Shown one piece after another: positions 1-11,667 of a DNA stretch of 64,000 bases (the stretch's first letter is position 1; the number at the start of each line of letters is the position of its first letter). The DNA is from Neovahlkampfia damariscottae (Eukaryota > Heterolobosea > Selenaionea > Neovahlkampfiida > Neovahlkampfiidae), in the NCBI GenBank assembly GCA_016618085.1, contig JABLTG010000006.1:62001-126000 (forward strand), written 5' to 3'. Below the pieces are notes generated by a model. That model searched no databases, was not told the origin of the DNA, and saw nothing but the letters and a program-made list of their open reading frames with translations. The position numbers and the translations under genes were made by a program.

Positions 1-1909
1 CAAAGTTATCAATTAATAGTATCATCAATATTTGGTGATGAAGTTGATTTGTTAGTGAATGAAGAGGATTATCATGAACATTGGATAAATTCATTACAAT
101 TTTCTAATGATAATAGATCAATATATACATCTTCAGAGGATCATTCAGTTCTAATTTATGATTTTGAAAATCAAAAGAAATCAAATAGAATAATATTTGA
201 ATCCATACCCATTTCATTAAAAACAAATAGAGATTCGATTGTTGATATTTGTTCAGGTGATTATTTATTTTTACTTGATAATAGAACTGATGCAAAAAAA
301 AAAATTAAATTTCAAAATGAATTAATTACATCAGAAGTAAATATATAAAAATTTAAATGTTAATTTTTAGAGATTAGGAGATCAATCAATCATAATGACT
401 TCTGATAAAAAAGGAAATTTATTTTGGACAGATTTAAGAAAAGAAAAAATTCTTTTTGAATTAAAGAATGAAAGTTATATAACATCTTTGGAATATAAGA
501 ATGGATTAATGTTATTAAATACAACACATACACCAATATTATTATCAAACGTTGATTATTTCAATGGAAATGTAGATAACTTAAAATCTTATAAAAATCA
601 AAAAATATTTAAAGGTACAACAAATCAATTCAATTTAAAAAATGCATCATTCTCTAATGATTTGAATTATATCGTTTCAGGAAGTGATAATGGTGAAATA
701 TTTATTTGGAATACCAATGATGCTTCCATTTCACAAAAAATTGAAATACCAAGTATGTTAGAATCATTTAATAGATCATCTGATATTTTGACTTATTCTC
801 CAACTATTGGTGTATTTTCAAGTTATTTTTTGGAGAATTCAATGATTGGAGTTTCTTATACTTGTGGTACTTTCATTTATTCATTAAAAGAATATCCAAT
901 GATACCATTAACAATGGAAGATGAAGAATTTACAGAATTTGAACCATGGGAAATGAATGAAAATGAATTAGATCATGGAATATGTAGTTGTGAAAAGGGA
1001 TATATTGATCAAATTGTATTTATTTGTTTAACTTGTTTTTATGAGAAAAATATCATTGCAGGAATTTGTAGTCAATGTGAAAAATATTGTCATGTTAATC
1101 ATGAAAAGTATAATATTGGAAAGAAATCAAAATTTAAATGTGATTGTGGAACTAAAAAATATCAATCTGTTCAAATTGAATGTGAAATTAATGATCAAAA
1201 TAGAAATGAAGAAGAAAATGAAATGAATAAATATAATCAAAATTTTAAGAATGAATGGTGTTATTGTAGTCAAAAAGAAGAAAGACCTATGTATCAATGT
1301 GAAGAATGTGAAGATTGGTTTCATGGAAAATGTATTGGAACAATAGATGTAAGATGTAATTTTTATTCAAAATGAGTTAGGCAAATGAAAATTTTGATTT
1401 TATTTGTGAAATTTGTTTGAAAGAGAAATATGATTTTTTGAAGAAATATCCAGATCTGAAATCTAATTCAAATTTTGATTCAAAATGTATATTTTTATTT
1501 TATTAATATTTTTAAGATCCCATATTAGGTGAAATTGTGACAAGAGGCAGGTTTTTACCATTTGAGTGGAAAGATAGTATTTTAGTTGAAGATAAATCAG
1601 AGGAAATGAAAATAGAAGAAGTAAGAATAAATTTATTGAATTTATTTAAAGAATAATCAAATGAAAGATGCAGTACAAGAAATAATTGAAATGTCATTTG
1701 GAGATAGAATTGTAAGAAATGAAATATTAGAAAAATTTGTTAAAAGTGTGAAACAATTGATTGATGAGAAATTAATCAATTCAAGAAGAAATATTATATC
1801 ATCAAAAGATATTGAAGAAGCAATTCAAGAAATTTCAAGAAACACTGATTTATCAATATTTGGACAATATGAAGGAGAAGAATTATCTGATGAAGAAATA
1901 GGAGAATGA
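1..1909 (+). CDS. WD40-UBR box-PHD finger protein, UBR7-like (5' end cut off)
   Basis: The frame is open from base 1, so the N terminus lies outside the window. Joining 1-336, 371-1348, 1381-1486, 1517-1620 and 1652-1909 removes four introns of 30-34 nt and keeps frame. The first part has WD40-type repeats (for example SGSDNGEIFIW). A UBR-type zinc domain (about 960-1180) and a PHD finger (WCYC ... CEDWFHGKC ... CEIC, completed across the third exon) follow, the order seen in UBR7, a putative E3 ligase. UBR7 itself has no WD40 domain, so this is either a fusion or two genes without a stop between them: a CCAAT box at 896-900 precedes an in-frame ATG at 914 that would give a normal UBR7 start. 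UBR/PHD identity is confident; the fusion is moderately so. Confidence 0.8.
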
Positions 1910-1935
1910 GTAATATTATGAAAAATGATCAATTT

Positions 1936-2498
1936 TTAATATTTTCTTTGTGATCTAATGTTCATTACATATTCATTTGAATTCAATTCTGATTTCAAAT
2001 CTAAATGAAAATCTTTTTTAATTTTTTTTAAACATAATTTTCCAGTTTTCATTTCTTCTGGAAGTGATTCAAGTTCTTCTTCTGTAAAAGTGTTCAAAAC
2101 ATCTTGAATTGAATTTTCGATATTATTGGTTTCTAAAGTACCTTTAACAGCACCTAAGAAATTAAAACCCCAAGATAATTCATCTAATGATACATAGTCA
2201 GTTGATATCATGTCAACTGCTAAAACAAATTGATTGAATGTTAAATCTGAACCTAATGGGTTGTATGATAAAAATAAATGATTCCAAAATTTTTCATCTT
2301 TTCCATCTTCTAAGAATTGTTCTTTTGATACTTTTCCATCTGGATGATCAATTAAAAATGCTTTATACCACTCCTCTAAATCTTTTGCTTTCACTATTGA
2401 AAAATTAAATTTTACAATAACCTACATTTTGTTTTTCTTTCCAGTTCTATGATTTGTTCCTTTGTTAAAACTAGTTTTGATGTGTTTTGATTTCCCAT
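1936..2498 (-). CDS. neuronal calcium sensor / recoverin-like EF-hand protein
   Basis: Exon 1 (2498-2426) encodes MGNQNTSKL..., a classical N-myristoylation start, followed by a 32-nt intron (2394-2425) and exon 2 (2393-1936). The segment LEEWYKAFLIDHPDGKVS matches the first EF-hand region of NCS-1/frequenin, and the later region aligns with the second and third hands. None of the loops keeps the full DxDxDG calcium ligand set (for example NPLGSDLTFNQF), so calcium binding may be weak or lost. It is probably a membrane-attached regulatory protein. Its start lies near an ATTGG box, and its stop is 26 nt from the stop of the convergent upstream gene. Confidence 0.7.
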
Positions 2499-2628
2499 TT
2501 TTTATAAGTACTTTTGTTTTTTTCCAAAAGACAGTGATGAATTTAATTGGTGTTTTTCATCCAATGTAATCAATTGTTCAAATTTATTAAAAGAATAAAA
2601 CAAAATTTGAATTCAAAAATATTTATAT

Positions 2629-4160
2629 TTAAACAAAAACTACATCAAGTCTATCTCCTGGTTTTAATAGAGTAACTTTTTGAGTATTATCAACATTATA
2701 ACCATTTAAACTTTCATGTAATGTTGAACTTGGTTTTACAATTCTATGAATTCTCAAAAATCCAATTTTAGCAGGATAACCACAATTTTGTCTACCTTGA
2801 ATCCAAGAAGGTATATAATTCTTAAATACCTTTTTAATCTCATTATGTAACTCATCAATAGTATATTCTTTCAAATATATTTTTCTATATTCAAATGAAT
2901 TCCTCTCCCTTACAAAAATAGCATCACCATCTCTTTTCATTGGAAATTGATCTGCAATTTTAAAACACATTTTACAAAGCCAACCGGCCATTGTATCTTG
3001 CATTGTTGCTAAAAATTTATTTGAAGGTCCTCTAATTTTCCAATCTAACATTTTTTGATATTCATCATCATGTTTTGATAAATAAATCATTCTTTTTGCT
3101 ACTCTTTCAACATCTGATAAATTTCTAATATGTAAAATTGAATTCTCAGAAGGTTGATATTCTTCAATATCAGGTGCTCCTACTACAACAGGAACAGTTC
3201 CAACTTGTAATGATTGAAAATATTTTTCTGTTACATAACCATGATTATGTGAATTTTCAAATGCTAAATGAAATTTATATTTTGAAATGGTATTTAATTT
3301 ATTTAACCATTTAAAATTAATTTCATCTAATTCAGTTTTATGTTTTTGTTTATGAGAATCTTCATGTTTAATTAAATGTTTTACATTATTTAAACATTTT
3401 CCATATGAGTGTATTTTAACACCATATTCCATTAATTTCTTTAATATTTCTAATCTTGGTGTTGGTGAATGATGAAAAAATCCACAATTTGAAATGAATG
3501 CTGATGCTAAAATTTCATTATCTTTTTTTTTTGGTTTTTGTGCAAAATTATAAGCTAATAAATTATAATATCCCCATGAAATATGTGAATGAGAACTTGG
3601 ATTTACATAAATATCATGTCCCTTTGGTAAAACTAAATTCTCTTGAGTAAGATGAATAGATTTTTGATATGAACATGTTCTATTTGGAAATGGTTCATGA
3701 TCTGTAAAGAAAGCATCTGCTTTATATAATGTTTCTTTACTAAAATCATTTGAAAAATAACATGGTACAGAACATTTCTCTATTTAATTATTCTTTTTAA
3801 TGGTTTACCATCATGAAGTTTTTTAAATCTTGTACCAAAAGATCCATGACCAATAATTAAAATTGGATTCTTTTTAAAATCTCTGTATTTTTTATACCCT
3901 CTTGTACATTTTTCGTTGTCTATTATTTTTTGTGATTCTTTTGAAAGAGGTAAATGAAAAACTGGTTTTAATAATTCAGTATTGGTTTTAAAATATTCAT
4001 TAAATTTTGATTCTTGAGTATTTGTTTCAATTTGTATCGAAGAATGATTTATTATTTTATGAGCTTGGAAATATAGATTAAAAATAGTCAAAATAAAAAT
4101 GATAGAAATTGTTAAAACTAATATCTGTTTTATGTCTCTATGTTTATGCTCCAGAGACAT
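2629..4160 (-). CDS. alpha-1,3-fucosyltransferase (GT10), Golgi type II membrane protein
   Basis: Two exons (4160-3809 and 3779-2629) are joined by a 29-nt intron (3780-3808). The product is about 500 residues: a short cytosolic tail, one signal-anchor segment (ILVLTISIIFILTIFNLYF) and a lumenal catalytic domain. Family hallmarks are FISNCG ... YGKC in the first half and YKFHLAFENSHNHGYVTEKY followed by GTVPVVVGAP, the GDP-fucose binding region of GT10 enzymes. It should add fucose to N-glycans in the Golgi; acceptor specificity cannot be read. The gene starts just downstream of two ATTGG boxes. Confidence 0.88.
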
Positions 4161-4190
4161 CTCTCAAAGTTTGGATACAAAGTTGTTTTT

Positions 4191-4224
4191 TGATTGGTAA
4201 AAAAACAACCAAAACAATGATTGG
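4191..4224 (-). promoter_or_regulatory. paired CCAAT boxes of the fucosyltransferase gene
   Basis: Two TGATTGG words (CCAATCA on the coding strand) lie 30-65 nt upstream of the fucosyltransferase ATG at 4160. The same word precedes most host genes in this window, so it is a probable promoter element. The binding factor is inferred to be NF-Y-like. Confidence 0.55.
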
Positions 4225-4244
4225 ATAATTTTAAAAAAAGAGTT

Positions 4245-5951
4245 TTATTTATTTATGAATTTATTTTTGAAAATTTCAATTAAATTTGGAAAATTTGAAC
4301 AAATTTGTTTTAAATTTTCTTTTTTGTTTGAATGAATACAAACAAAATTAAAAATTAAAATTAACGAAAACATAAAAAATAAAAAAAATACGATTAAAAA
4401 AAGGGAACAAAATGAAGCAGATGCCTTTGATTCAGTTAATTGAAAAAATAAAAAGTTAGTATCTTTCAATTTTTCTTTTGATATTTTTTGATGATGTTTT
4501 TCTTTTACGTTTCCATTTTGAATTTTTAAAATTGTTTCTTGAATATTTTTAATTGAATTTAAAAAATCATCTTTTTTTAATAATGGATTCATATTTTTTG
4601 TTAAAAGAAATTCAGCTAAATCAGTTGATGATTTTATATGTTGACTGAATATTTTACTCCAATGAACACAAACTTCATTTGATTCAATTAGACAATTTCG
4701 TAAAAATTGTTTTAATTCCATGCTATAATTTGCTTGTGAATTACCATTTTCTTTTGAAAATTGAATTAATAATTTTTCAAATAATTCATTTGAAGAGTTC
4801 AATTTTTCCTTGGAATATAATTAACCAATGAATGTTTAATTTTACTTTTATACTTGAATAAAGTTCTTTGAAATCATCAAATTTAAATGCGTTTTCTTGA
4901 ATCCATAAAAATGAATCAACATCAAAATTTAATTTCTTTACATTTTTAATTTCATTCAAACACGATTTTAAAAAATGAAGAATTGTTTCAGAATCTTTTT
5001 CTTTAATTTTTGCATTTTTCAATTCTTTACATAAAGTTTTACTCCATGCTTCCAATGCTAATTTTGGTTCAACCACCCAAATTTGAGATAAAATCCAAAG
5101 AAAATTATCCAATGGTTTTCCAGTTTTTGTAAACTTTTTCAAATAATTAGTGGAAAAAAAAGAAATACATCTTGATAAATGAATGAAATTGATTCAATGA
5201 ATTCATTTGGATATGATCGAATTAATAATTGATAAAATATTTTAAAACCAATAACTTTTCCTTCTTTCTTATCAGAACCATCATTATTAAATATATTCTT
5301 AAATAAATATAAAAATGAAACTGAAATTGAACTTGATTCTAAAGTTGAAAACCAATCTGTTAAAATTTTATAATTTGATAAAAATTTTAAAGGTTCATTA
5401 TAATGAAATGCATTTTTGACTCTAATATTTTGATATAAATATTGAATTTTTGAAGCAACTTCATTAATTTGAAGTGATTCTTCTTTTGGATATGCTTTTT
5501 TTGATAATTGAATAAAGAGTTTTAATTTTTCATTGGTTAACAATTGATCTGCTCCTTCTAATGTACTAGGAATTGATTCATCTGTTGAAATTGTTTTTTT
5601 CTTTTTCTTTGGTTCTTCTTTTGGTTCTTCTTTTGCAAATTTTAAATGTGTTATTGGTTGACCTATTTTTTGTTTTCTTTTTTGTTCAAGTTTTTTTTGG
5701 TCATTAATTTTTGTATTTTTTTTTATTTCTTTTTTTGCATCTTTTTTTATAATTTTATCAATTTCTTTTCTTTTTTTTTCTTTTTCCATTTGTATTATTG
5801 GATCTTCGCCATTTTCAAAACCGGACCAAAAATTATCGTCTTCTATAATAAGATTTGATTGTTTTAATTGTATTTCAGGTTCTTTTTTTTTCTTTTTGTT
5901 TTTTTTTGAAGTTTGGACATCCCAATTTTCTTCACTGTTTTGAACACTCAT
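4245..5951 (-). CDS. TMEM214-like ER membrane protein
   Basis: Three exons (5951-5169, 5133-4846, 4808-4245) with introns of 35 and 37 nt. The N terminus has a tryptophan (ENWDVQT) followed by a long lysine-rich disordered stretch, as in TMEM214. The middle contains the conserved PLDNFLWILSQ ... ALEAWSKTL, corresponding to the LTIMWALGQ ... LKVWLGIML region of the animal protein as I recall it. One strong hydrophobic segment lies near the C terminus. The family sits in the ER membrane and has been linked to ER-stress apoptosis; a protist role is unknown. The protein is shorter than animal TMEM214 and has fewer C-terminal membrane segments. Confidence 0.65.
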
Positions 5952-6155
5952 GATGGCTGGATGCTTTTTTATTGGTCAATTATTAATTCAATTTCCAAGT
6001 GAACTTGAAGTGTGCAGCTTTGCAACAATTTTCCTATATTTTTAAAATATGTTAAAAAGTAAAAATAAAATTATCGGTTGAGATTTTTGTTTTATTGGTT
6101 GATTTTTTCGGTTGAAAAACTAAACAAAACAAAAAAGACTTCTTCAACACAACAA
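5952..6155. promoter_or_regulatory. divergent promoter with two ATTGG boxes
   Basis: This 204-bp gap separates the head-to-head starts of the TMEM214-like and SPX genes. ATTGG words occur at about 5971 and 6092, one near each start, as in the other divergent pairs here. Confidence 0.5.
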
Positions 6156-7767
6156 ATGAAGTTTGGGAATCAATTTGCTTTAAGAGTTGAACAAAATGAA
6201 TTATGGTCACATTACTTTGTCGATTATATCAAACTCAAAAACTTGATAAAAAAAATGAAAGTTGAAAAAGAAAGTATGAAAAAAAAATTACACAAAGAAA
6301 CAATGAAAAAATTCTTCACTGAAATTAAAGAAGAATTAACCAAATTTAATGAATGGTACTTGAAAATTGAATTACAATGTCAAAGATTTTTAAAAGAAAT
6401 TGAAACAAAATATGAGGATAAAGATGAATATGATAAAGAGGATCAATTTTTTATAATCTCATTTTCTGAAAAAATATTTTCATTAAAAGATTTCAAAAAA
6501 GTGAATGGAATTGCAATTGAAAAACTTATAAAAAAATTTAAAAAATATATTGGAGTTAATGAAGAAATTGAAAATTTTGAAAAAGATTTTAAAGATATAT
6601 TTCAACAATTACTTATTGGATTAGATGGTATTGAATCAAAAATTCATGTAATAACAAAAAAAAAAAATAATTAAAAAACAAAGCCAATTTTATTGAAAAA
6701 TGAAAAAGTTCAAGTGAAAAAGAAAAATGATACTACATTACCAGAACCAATTTTTATTGATGAATTAAAAATAAATAAATTAGAAAGAGGAAAAATATTT
6801 TCATTTTGGGTTTCAATTATAGTTGATCCTATGGGTTTACCAGTTTCAATTCCAGTTTTAGTTGCTACAGGTGTTAAAGAAGGACCTGTTTTAGGTATAG
6901 TCAGTTCACTTCATGGAAATGAAATTAATGGAATACCTTTAATTCATCGTTTATTTGAAGATTTAGATGTCAATACAATTATTGGTACTGTTATAGCTGT
7001 ACCTATTGCAAATACAATTGGATATAATTTAAAACAAAAAAATTTTAATGATGGAGCTGATTTGAATCAAAAATTTCCAGGTGTTAAAGATGGGAATTGT
7101 AGTCAACAATATTGTTATAATTTCTTTCATAAAATTATAAAACAATTTGAATATTTAATTGATTTACATACAGCTTCAAGTGGTAGAATTAATTCATTAT
7201 TTGTTAGAGCAAATATGAATGATCAAATTGTTTCAAAATTAGCTCATCTTCAAAATCCTCAAATGTAAGAAATATTTTATTTACCTCTTTAGTATTATTC
7301 ATCAAAAATCAGTGGATAAATCATTGAGAAATCAAGCAATGAAAATTGGTATTAAAGCTATTTCTGTTGAAATTGGAAATCCACAAATATTTCAAAAGAG
7401 ATTTATTAATCAGTAAAAAAAAAGAATTTATTAACTGAATAGTGCTTTATTAGGTGTTACTCAAATTATGTCATTTCTAAAGATGATACCTTTTGATGAA
7501 GATTTACCATATGAATTATCAACTTTATGTTCAGGAGCAAAATGGATTAAAAGTGATGTTGGTGGAGTACTCACTGTTGTAACAGATATTAATAAATGGG
7601 TAAAAAAGGGAGATATAATTGCTATTGTAAAAGATCCATTTGGAAATTTCATTAAAGAATACAAAAGTGAATATAATGGAATTGTAATTGGTAAATCAAC
7701 AAATCCAATCAATCAAACTGGAGATAGAATATTACTCTTGGGAATAACAAGAGATTATGAAAAATAA
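6156..7767 (+). CDS. SPX domain fused to AstE/aspartoacylase-type zinc deacylase
   Basis: Four exons (6156-6647, 6684-7264, 7293-7412, 7443-7767) splice in frame through introns of 36, 28 and 30 nt. Residues 1 to about 165 form an SPX domain (start MKFGNQFALRVEQNELW, with the lysine-rich helices that bind inositol pyrophosphates). The rest is a succinylglutamate desuccinylase/aspartoacylase-like M14 domain: SSLHGNEINGIP (zinc-binding HxxE), DLHTASSGR, SVEIGNP and a C-terminal beta domain (KKGDIIAIVKDPFG). The fusion rests on the 36-nt intron at 6648-6683, which removes the only stop between the two parts. Function is inferred: an amidase or deacylase controlled by phosphate status. The alternative is two tandem genes. 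Confidence 0.75.
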
Positions 7768-7770
7768 AAT

Positions 7771-8892
7771 TTATTTGACATTAATATCTTCTGATAAAAT
7801 TAATTCATTTGATTGTTCAAATTCTTTTTGTTCAACTGGGTCTAAAATTGTAAAGAACCATAAATAACCAATATCATTTGTGTATTGAATATCAATTTTA
7901 TGTCCAACACATTTTACAGCAACTTTTTTTGAATCTGAAGTTGAAGGTATAAATTGACATTCTAATTGAGAAGGTTTTTCTTCTAAAATTGATTTTGTTA
8001 AAACTTCCATTGCTGTTCCTTTTATAGTGTCTAATTCTGTTGCTTTTATTCCAATAAAATTATTATTTTTACCACCAAATAATGTATCAAATGAACTATT
8101 ATTCCATAAAATAACACTTTCACTATCATAAAAACAAGTTGGTTGTGATGAATGAAATAGATATTGTAATGTATTAAATAAAAGTATTTCAAATGTAAAT
8201 TTTGGAAAATTGATTAATAGTTTATCTCTTTTTGTTTGATGATTTGAATAACATGATAAATAATTTTCATTCATTGTATCATGACTTACAATTTCAATTG
8301 TTTTCTTTTGTGATATTATTTTATAAACTAACCATTGAAATTGTCCATGTATATTTCTAACTGCATTAATTTCTTCAACAAATAAATTAACTTGACCTGA
8401 TGGTTCAACAATTCTAATATCATGTGTAACTGATTCACAATCACTTGTTAACATTTTAACAATTAATATATTAGCCATATTTCGATCATAAGGATGAACA
8501 ATATTTTGATATTTTGTTGATTCTAATTCTTCAACTGTATATCCAACTAAACTAGCAAAATGTGATGTAACTGATACAAAACAACCATCTAATAATGTAA
8601 CAAAATATTTTCCATTGGTTTGAAGTAAATTTGAAATTAGACTTGTAATTATATTATTATTTTCACCTTGTGGTAATAATGATTTTGGTTCAAGTCTTTC
8701 ATCATCTTCTTCTCCCTCTTCTCCTTCTTCTTCATTATCTTCAACACCATCCTGATTAAATGATAAATTTAATGATAATTTATCAGAATCTCCTCTTTCA
8801 TAAGAGTTTGAAAACAATTCATTCTTGTGATTTGTTTTTGGTTGTTTAAACAAATCCATTATTTCATTTTCATTATTTAATAGATAATTTGG

Positions 8893-8923
<31 letters not shown>

Positions 8924-9170
8924 ATTTGAGGGAGGATAGCTGGATTTTCTTGTTTTACATAATTTTGTTGATTTTTTTGTCTTTTCATTTTCTTTGGTTC
9001 TTCCATTTTAAATTGAAAAATGTATTGTTCTTGTGGTCCTTTTATAAATTCAATTTAGAAATATTTTAATTACCTCTTTTTTTGCCACTTCTTTGTTTTC
9101 TTTTCTTCTTTTCGACTAAGTTCAAAGGTTTTTCTTCACCTATTTCCTTTTCTTTATCTTGATTTTCCAT
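7771..9170 (-). CDS. PAS-domain protein, possible transcription regulator
   Basis: Exon 1 (9170-9074) is very basic (KKKRKQRSGKKR); a 35-nt intron (9039-9073) leads to exon 2 (9038-7771). A glutamine run of ten lies near the N terminus, then an acidic stretch. A PAS domain covers roughly residues 170-280 (FVTLLDGCFVSVTSHFASLV ... IVHPYDRNMA), and a second PAS-like region follows (CFYDSESVILWNNSSFDTLF). Basic N terminus plus PAS resembles fungal PAS-containing regulators, but no DNA-binding fold is certain. It is convergent with the SPX-deacylase gene, 3 nt apart. Confidence 0.65.
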
Positions 9171-9375
9171 GTTTTCAAAGTTCTTTTTCGGATGGAAGAG
9201 TTTTGTCCAAAATTAGTTGGTTAAATATCCAATCACATCGTTTTATACAATTTGGGAAAAACGGTTTAAAAAGGTAAAATGTTGTCAAACAAAAAATTAA
9301 ATTTTTATTCTAAAATTTCAATCTTTTCTTTCAAAATATTCACCTTTTCAAAAATCTATTAGAAATAAAGAATAT

Positions 9376-10630
9376 TCAAACATATTTTCCTGATGCTGAT
9401 CTGAACATTCTGTCAAATAATGCAGGAGCATCTTCTACTTTCTTTAAAGACACATCTGCCAATAAAATCAATTTTGCATTCTCAACTTTTTCACTTTGTC
9501 TTAAAATGTCAAATACTGAATTTGTTGCTTCTAAAATATCACCTTTTTGAGATAAATTAAAATATTTCAAACAATATTCCTTTGTTTTTTCTAACATATT
9601 TTCAAAGTCAATGATTACAGTTGTTTTTAAATCTAAATTTTTGACAAAATCATGATCCTCTGAAATATTTTTAACTAAAAATGTTGTAATATCAGGAGCA
9701 TAATGTGTAATCATTTGACCTGGTGCAGGTTGTCCAACTTTTGTATTATTTTTTACTTTTTTAAAACTTGATGAAAATATTATTTCTTCATCAAAATTTT
9801 TGATTAATTTTTCTATTTTTTCAAATGATATTCCACCTCTTCTCAGTATTGTTAAATATAATTTTGATTCTTCTTCTTCAAGTTTTACAACTGTACTTTC
9901 AATTCCAATTTCACAAATTTCATTTGAATCTAAAATTAAAATTGGTATTTCACTATTTGATAAATCATCAAAAACATGTGATGCTCTTGTTGGTGAAACA
10001 TGACCAAATCTATTTGCAGAAGGAGCTGATATTGGTAAATTTGATTTTTTTATCAATTTTAAAGCAGTTTCATTTTTTGGTGATCGAATTCCAACAAATC
10101 CTGTACCAGCAGTAACACACTATTATTATTATTATTATTATTAATTTTACTTCTGGTACTATCTTTTTATTTGACTTTGAGACTATTGTAAGAGCTCCAG
10201 GCCAACAATGTTTCGATAAAAATCTAAAAAGTTTTTCTTCTCTTTTTGATAAATCTACAAGTTCTAATGCTTGTTCAATTGAATAAACATGACAAATTAC
10301 TGGATCTGTAAAAGGTCTTCCTTTTGCTTGATATATCTTTTTGACAGCAACTTCATCAAGAGCATTAGCTCCTAAATAATAAAAATTAAAAAAAATTAAA
10401 AAAACCTAATCCATAAACAGTTTCCTAAGAATAATTAAAAATGAAGAAAAAAAAACGGTTGGAAAAGATACTAAACCACCTTTCTTTAAATGTTTTGAAC
10501 ATCTTTCAAAAATATCATTTTCATCCTCTTTTCCAGTTAATTTTAGTATCTGTGTCTTTTGTTCAGTCATTTTTAATCTTCTAAATTTCTGAAGGTTGTT
10601 TTTCAAAATTGAACGTAGAAACAAATTCAT
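9376..10630 (-). CDS. SUA5: threonylcarbamoyl-AMP synthase (Sua5/YrdC), t6A tRNA modification
   Basis: Exons 10630-10457, 10424-10406, 10371-10151 and 10119-9376 are joined by introns of 32, 34 and 31 nt. The YrdC core is clear across junctions: GGLVSFPT, ETVYGLG, ANA, AKGRPFTDPVICHV, WPGALTIV, GIRSPKN, PISAPSAN. A C-terminal Sua5 domain follows (PAPGQMITHYAPD). It makes threonylcarbamoyl-AMP for t6A37 of ANN-decoding tRNAs. Two starts are plausible: ATG 10630 gives a basic, mitochondrial-type leader (MNLFLRSILKNNLQKFRRLK) and ATG 10570 a cytosolic form, which fits the dual location known for this enzyme. The third intron holds an AAT microsatellite. A CCAAT box lies about 4 nt before the first ATG. 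Confidence 0.92.
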
Positions 10631-10656
10631 TTCATTGGTCAAAAAAAATAAAATTT

Positions 10657-11605
10657 TTATTCAATTTTGATGATTGAATTATAATGTTCACCCAAAGAAT
10701 AAAATTTTCTGTGAAATGATAAATTTAAAGTTCCATTTTTTTCAAATTCTTCACCCATCATGATTGGTTGTGAATCGGCTGTAAAAATTTTAATTTGACG
10801 TTTAAAAACTATAACTGCTGCTTTTAATTCAACTTGACCACCCCATTCTTGAAATACATTAGTTAATTTTCATTTTTTACCTGATGATTTCTCAACTTTG
10901 TCACAATAGATTTTATATTCATTTTCATTCATCATATCTCCATTTGAACTTTCTAAAAATGGCATATATTCATTTCCATTCTTTCTTAATTCATCTGCTA
11001 TTAATTTTCTGACTTTTAAATAATCTAAATCCTATGAATTTGTTTTAATTTTTTTTATTTACTTTTTCTTGAAGTTGATCAGAAATGGCTCTTTTTTGAA
11101 ATTTAGATTTTAATTTATTAATTTACCTGTATAAACAATGACCATCTGATGCAATTAATTTCATTTCCAATGATAATTCATTCAATTGTTTTTGTATTGC
11201 ATTTAATTCAATTTGACGTTCAGTACCACCCGCATTTTTAATTTCCTCTTCCACTTTTTTTCTATTTTCAATCTCTTTTTGTTTTTTATTTTCATTTCTT
11301 CTTTTATTTTTTTCTTTCTTTTTTATTTTTTCAAGCTCTTCTTCTGTTGGTTTTTTTTCTTCAATTTTTTCAACTTCTTCACTTTCTTTTGTTTCATCAT
11401 TATCAAATTTTGACATTTCTTCTTCATGTTTTTTTAAAAGTTCTTTCATTTTTTTTTCATTTTCAACTTCCATTTCTTTTTTCTTTTTTTTATCTTTTCC
11501 AGCAGATTTTATTGCTTGATCATTTTTTTGTTTCAATGATTTTATTTCATGTTGTTGTTTCTTTTTTAATTTTCCTTTTGAAAGTGTACCTTCATCATCA
11601 CTCAT
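10657..11605 (-). CDS. OTU deubiquitinase, OTUD6B-like
   Basis: Exons 11605-11127, 11090-11063, 11031-10881 and 10847-10657 are joined by introns of 36, 31 and 33 nt. The N-terminal half is a lysine/glutamate-rich coiled coil, as in OTUD6 proteins. The OTU domain shows the catalytic Asp-Gly-His-Cys (SDGHCLYRAISDQL, split by the first intron), WGGQVEL and the catalytic His region GEHYNSI at the end. It removes ubiquitin; the human OTUD6B relative is tied to translation and the proteasome. It shares a 62-bp divergent promoter with the next gene. Confidence 0.88.
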
Positions 11606-11667
11606 AGTATAAATACAAGTCAAATTGGTTAAATTCCAAATAACCAATCAAATTTCTGTCTTTTAAA
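11606..11667. promoter_or_regulatory. 62-bp bidirectional promoter with two CCAAT boxes
   Basis: Between the ATGs of the OTUD6B-like gene and the coiled-coil gene lie one ATTGG (11624-11628) and one CCAAT (11644-11648), each oriented toward the nearer gene. Confidence 0.55.

Noticed and set aside
8880-8930. Glutamine repeat in the PAS protein as a special feature
   Set aside because: A run of ten CAA codons is unremarkable in AT-rich protist genes.
9800-10115. Plus-strand frames opposite Sua5
   Set aside because: They are mirror frames of a well-supported conserved gene.
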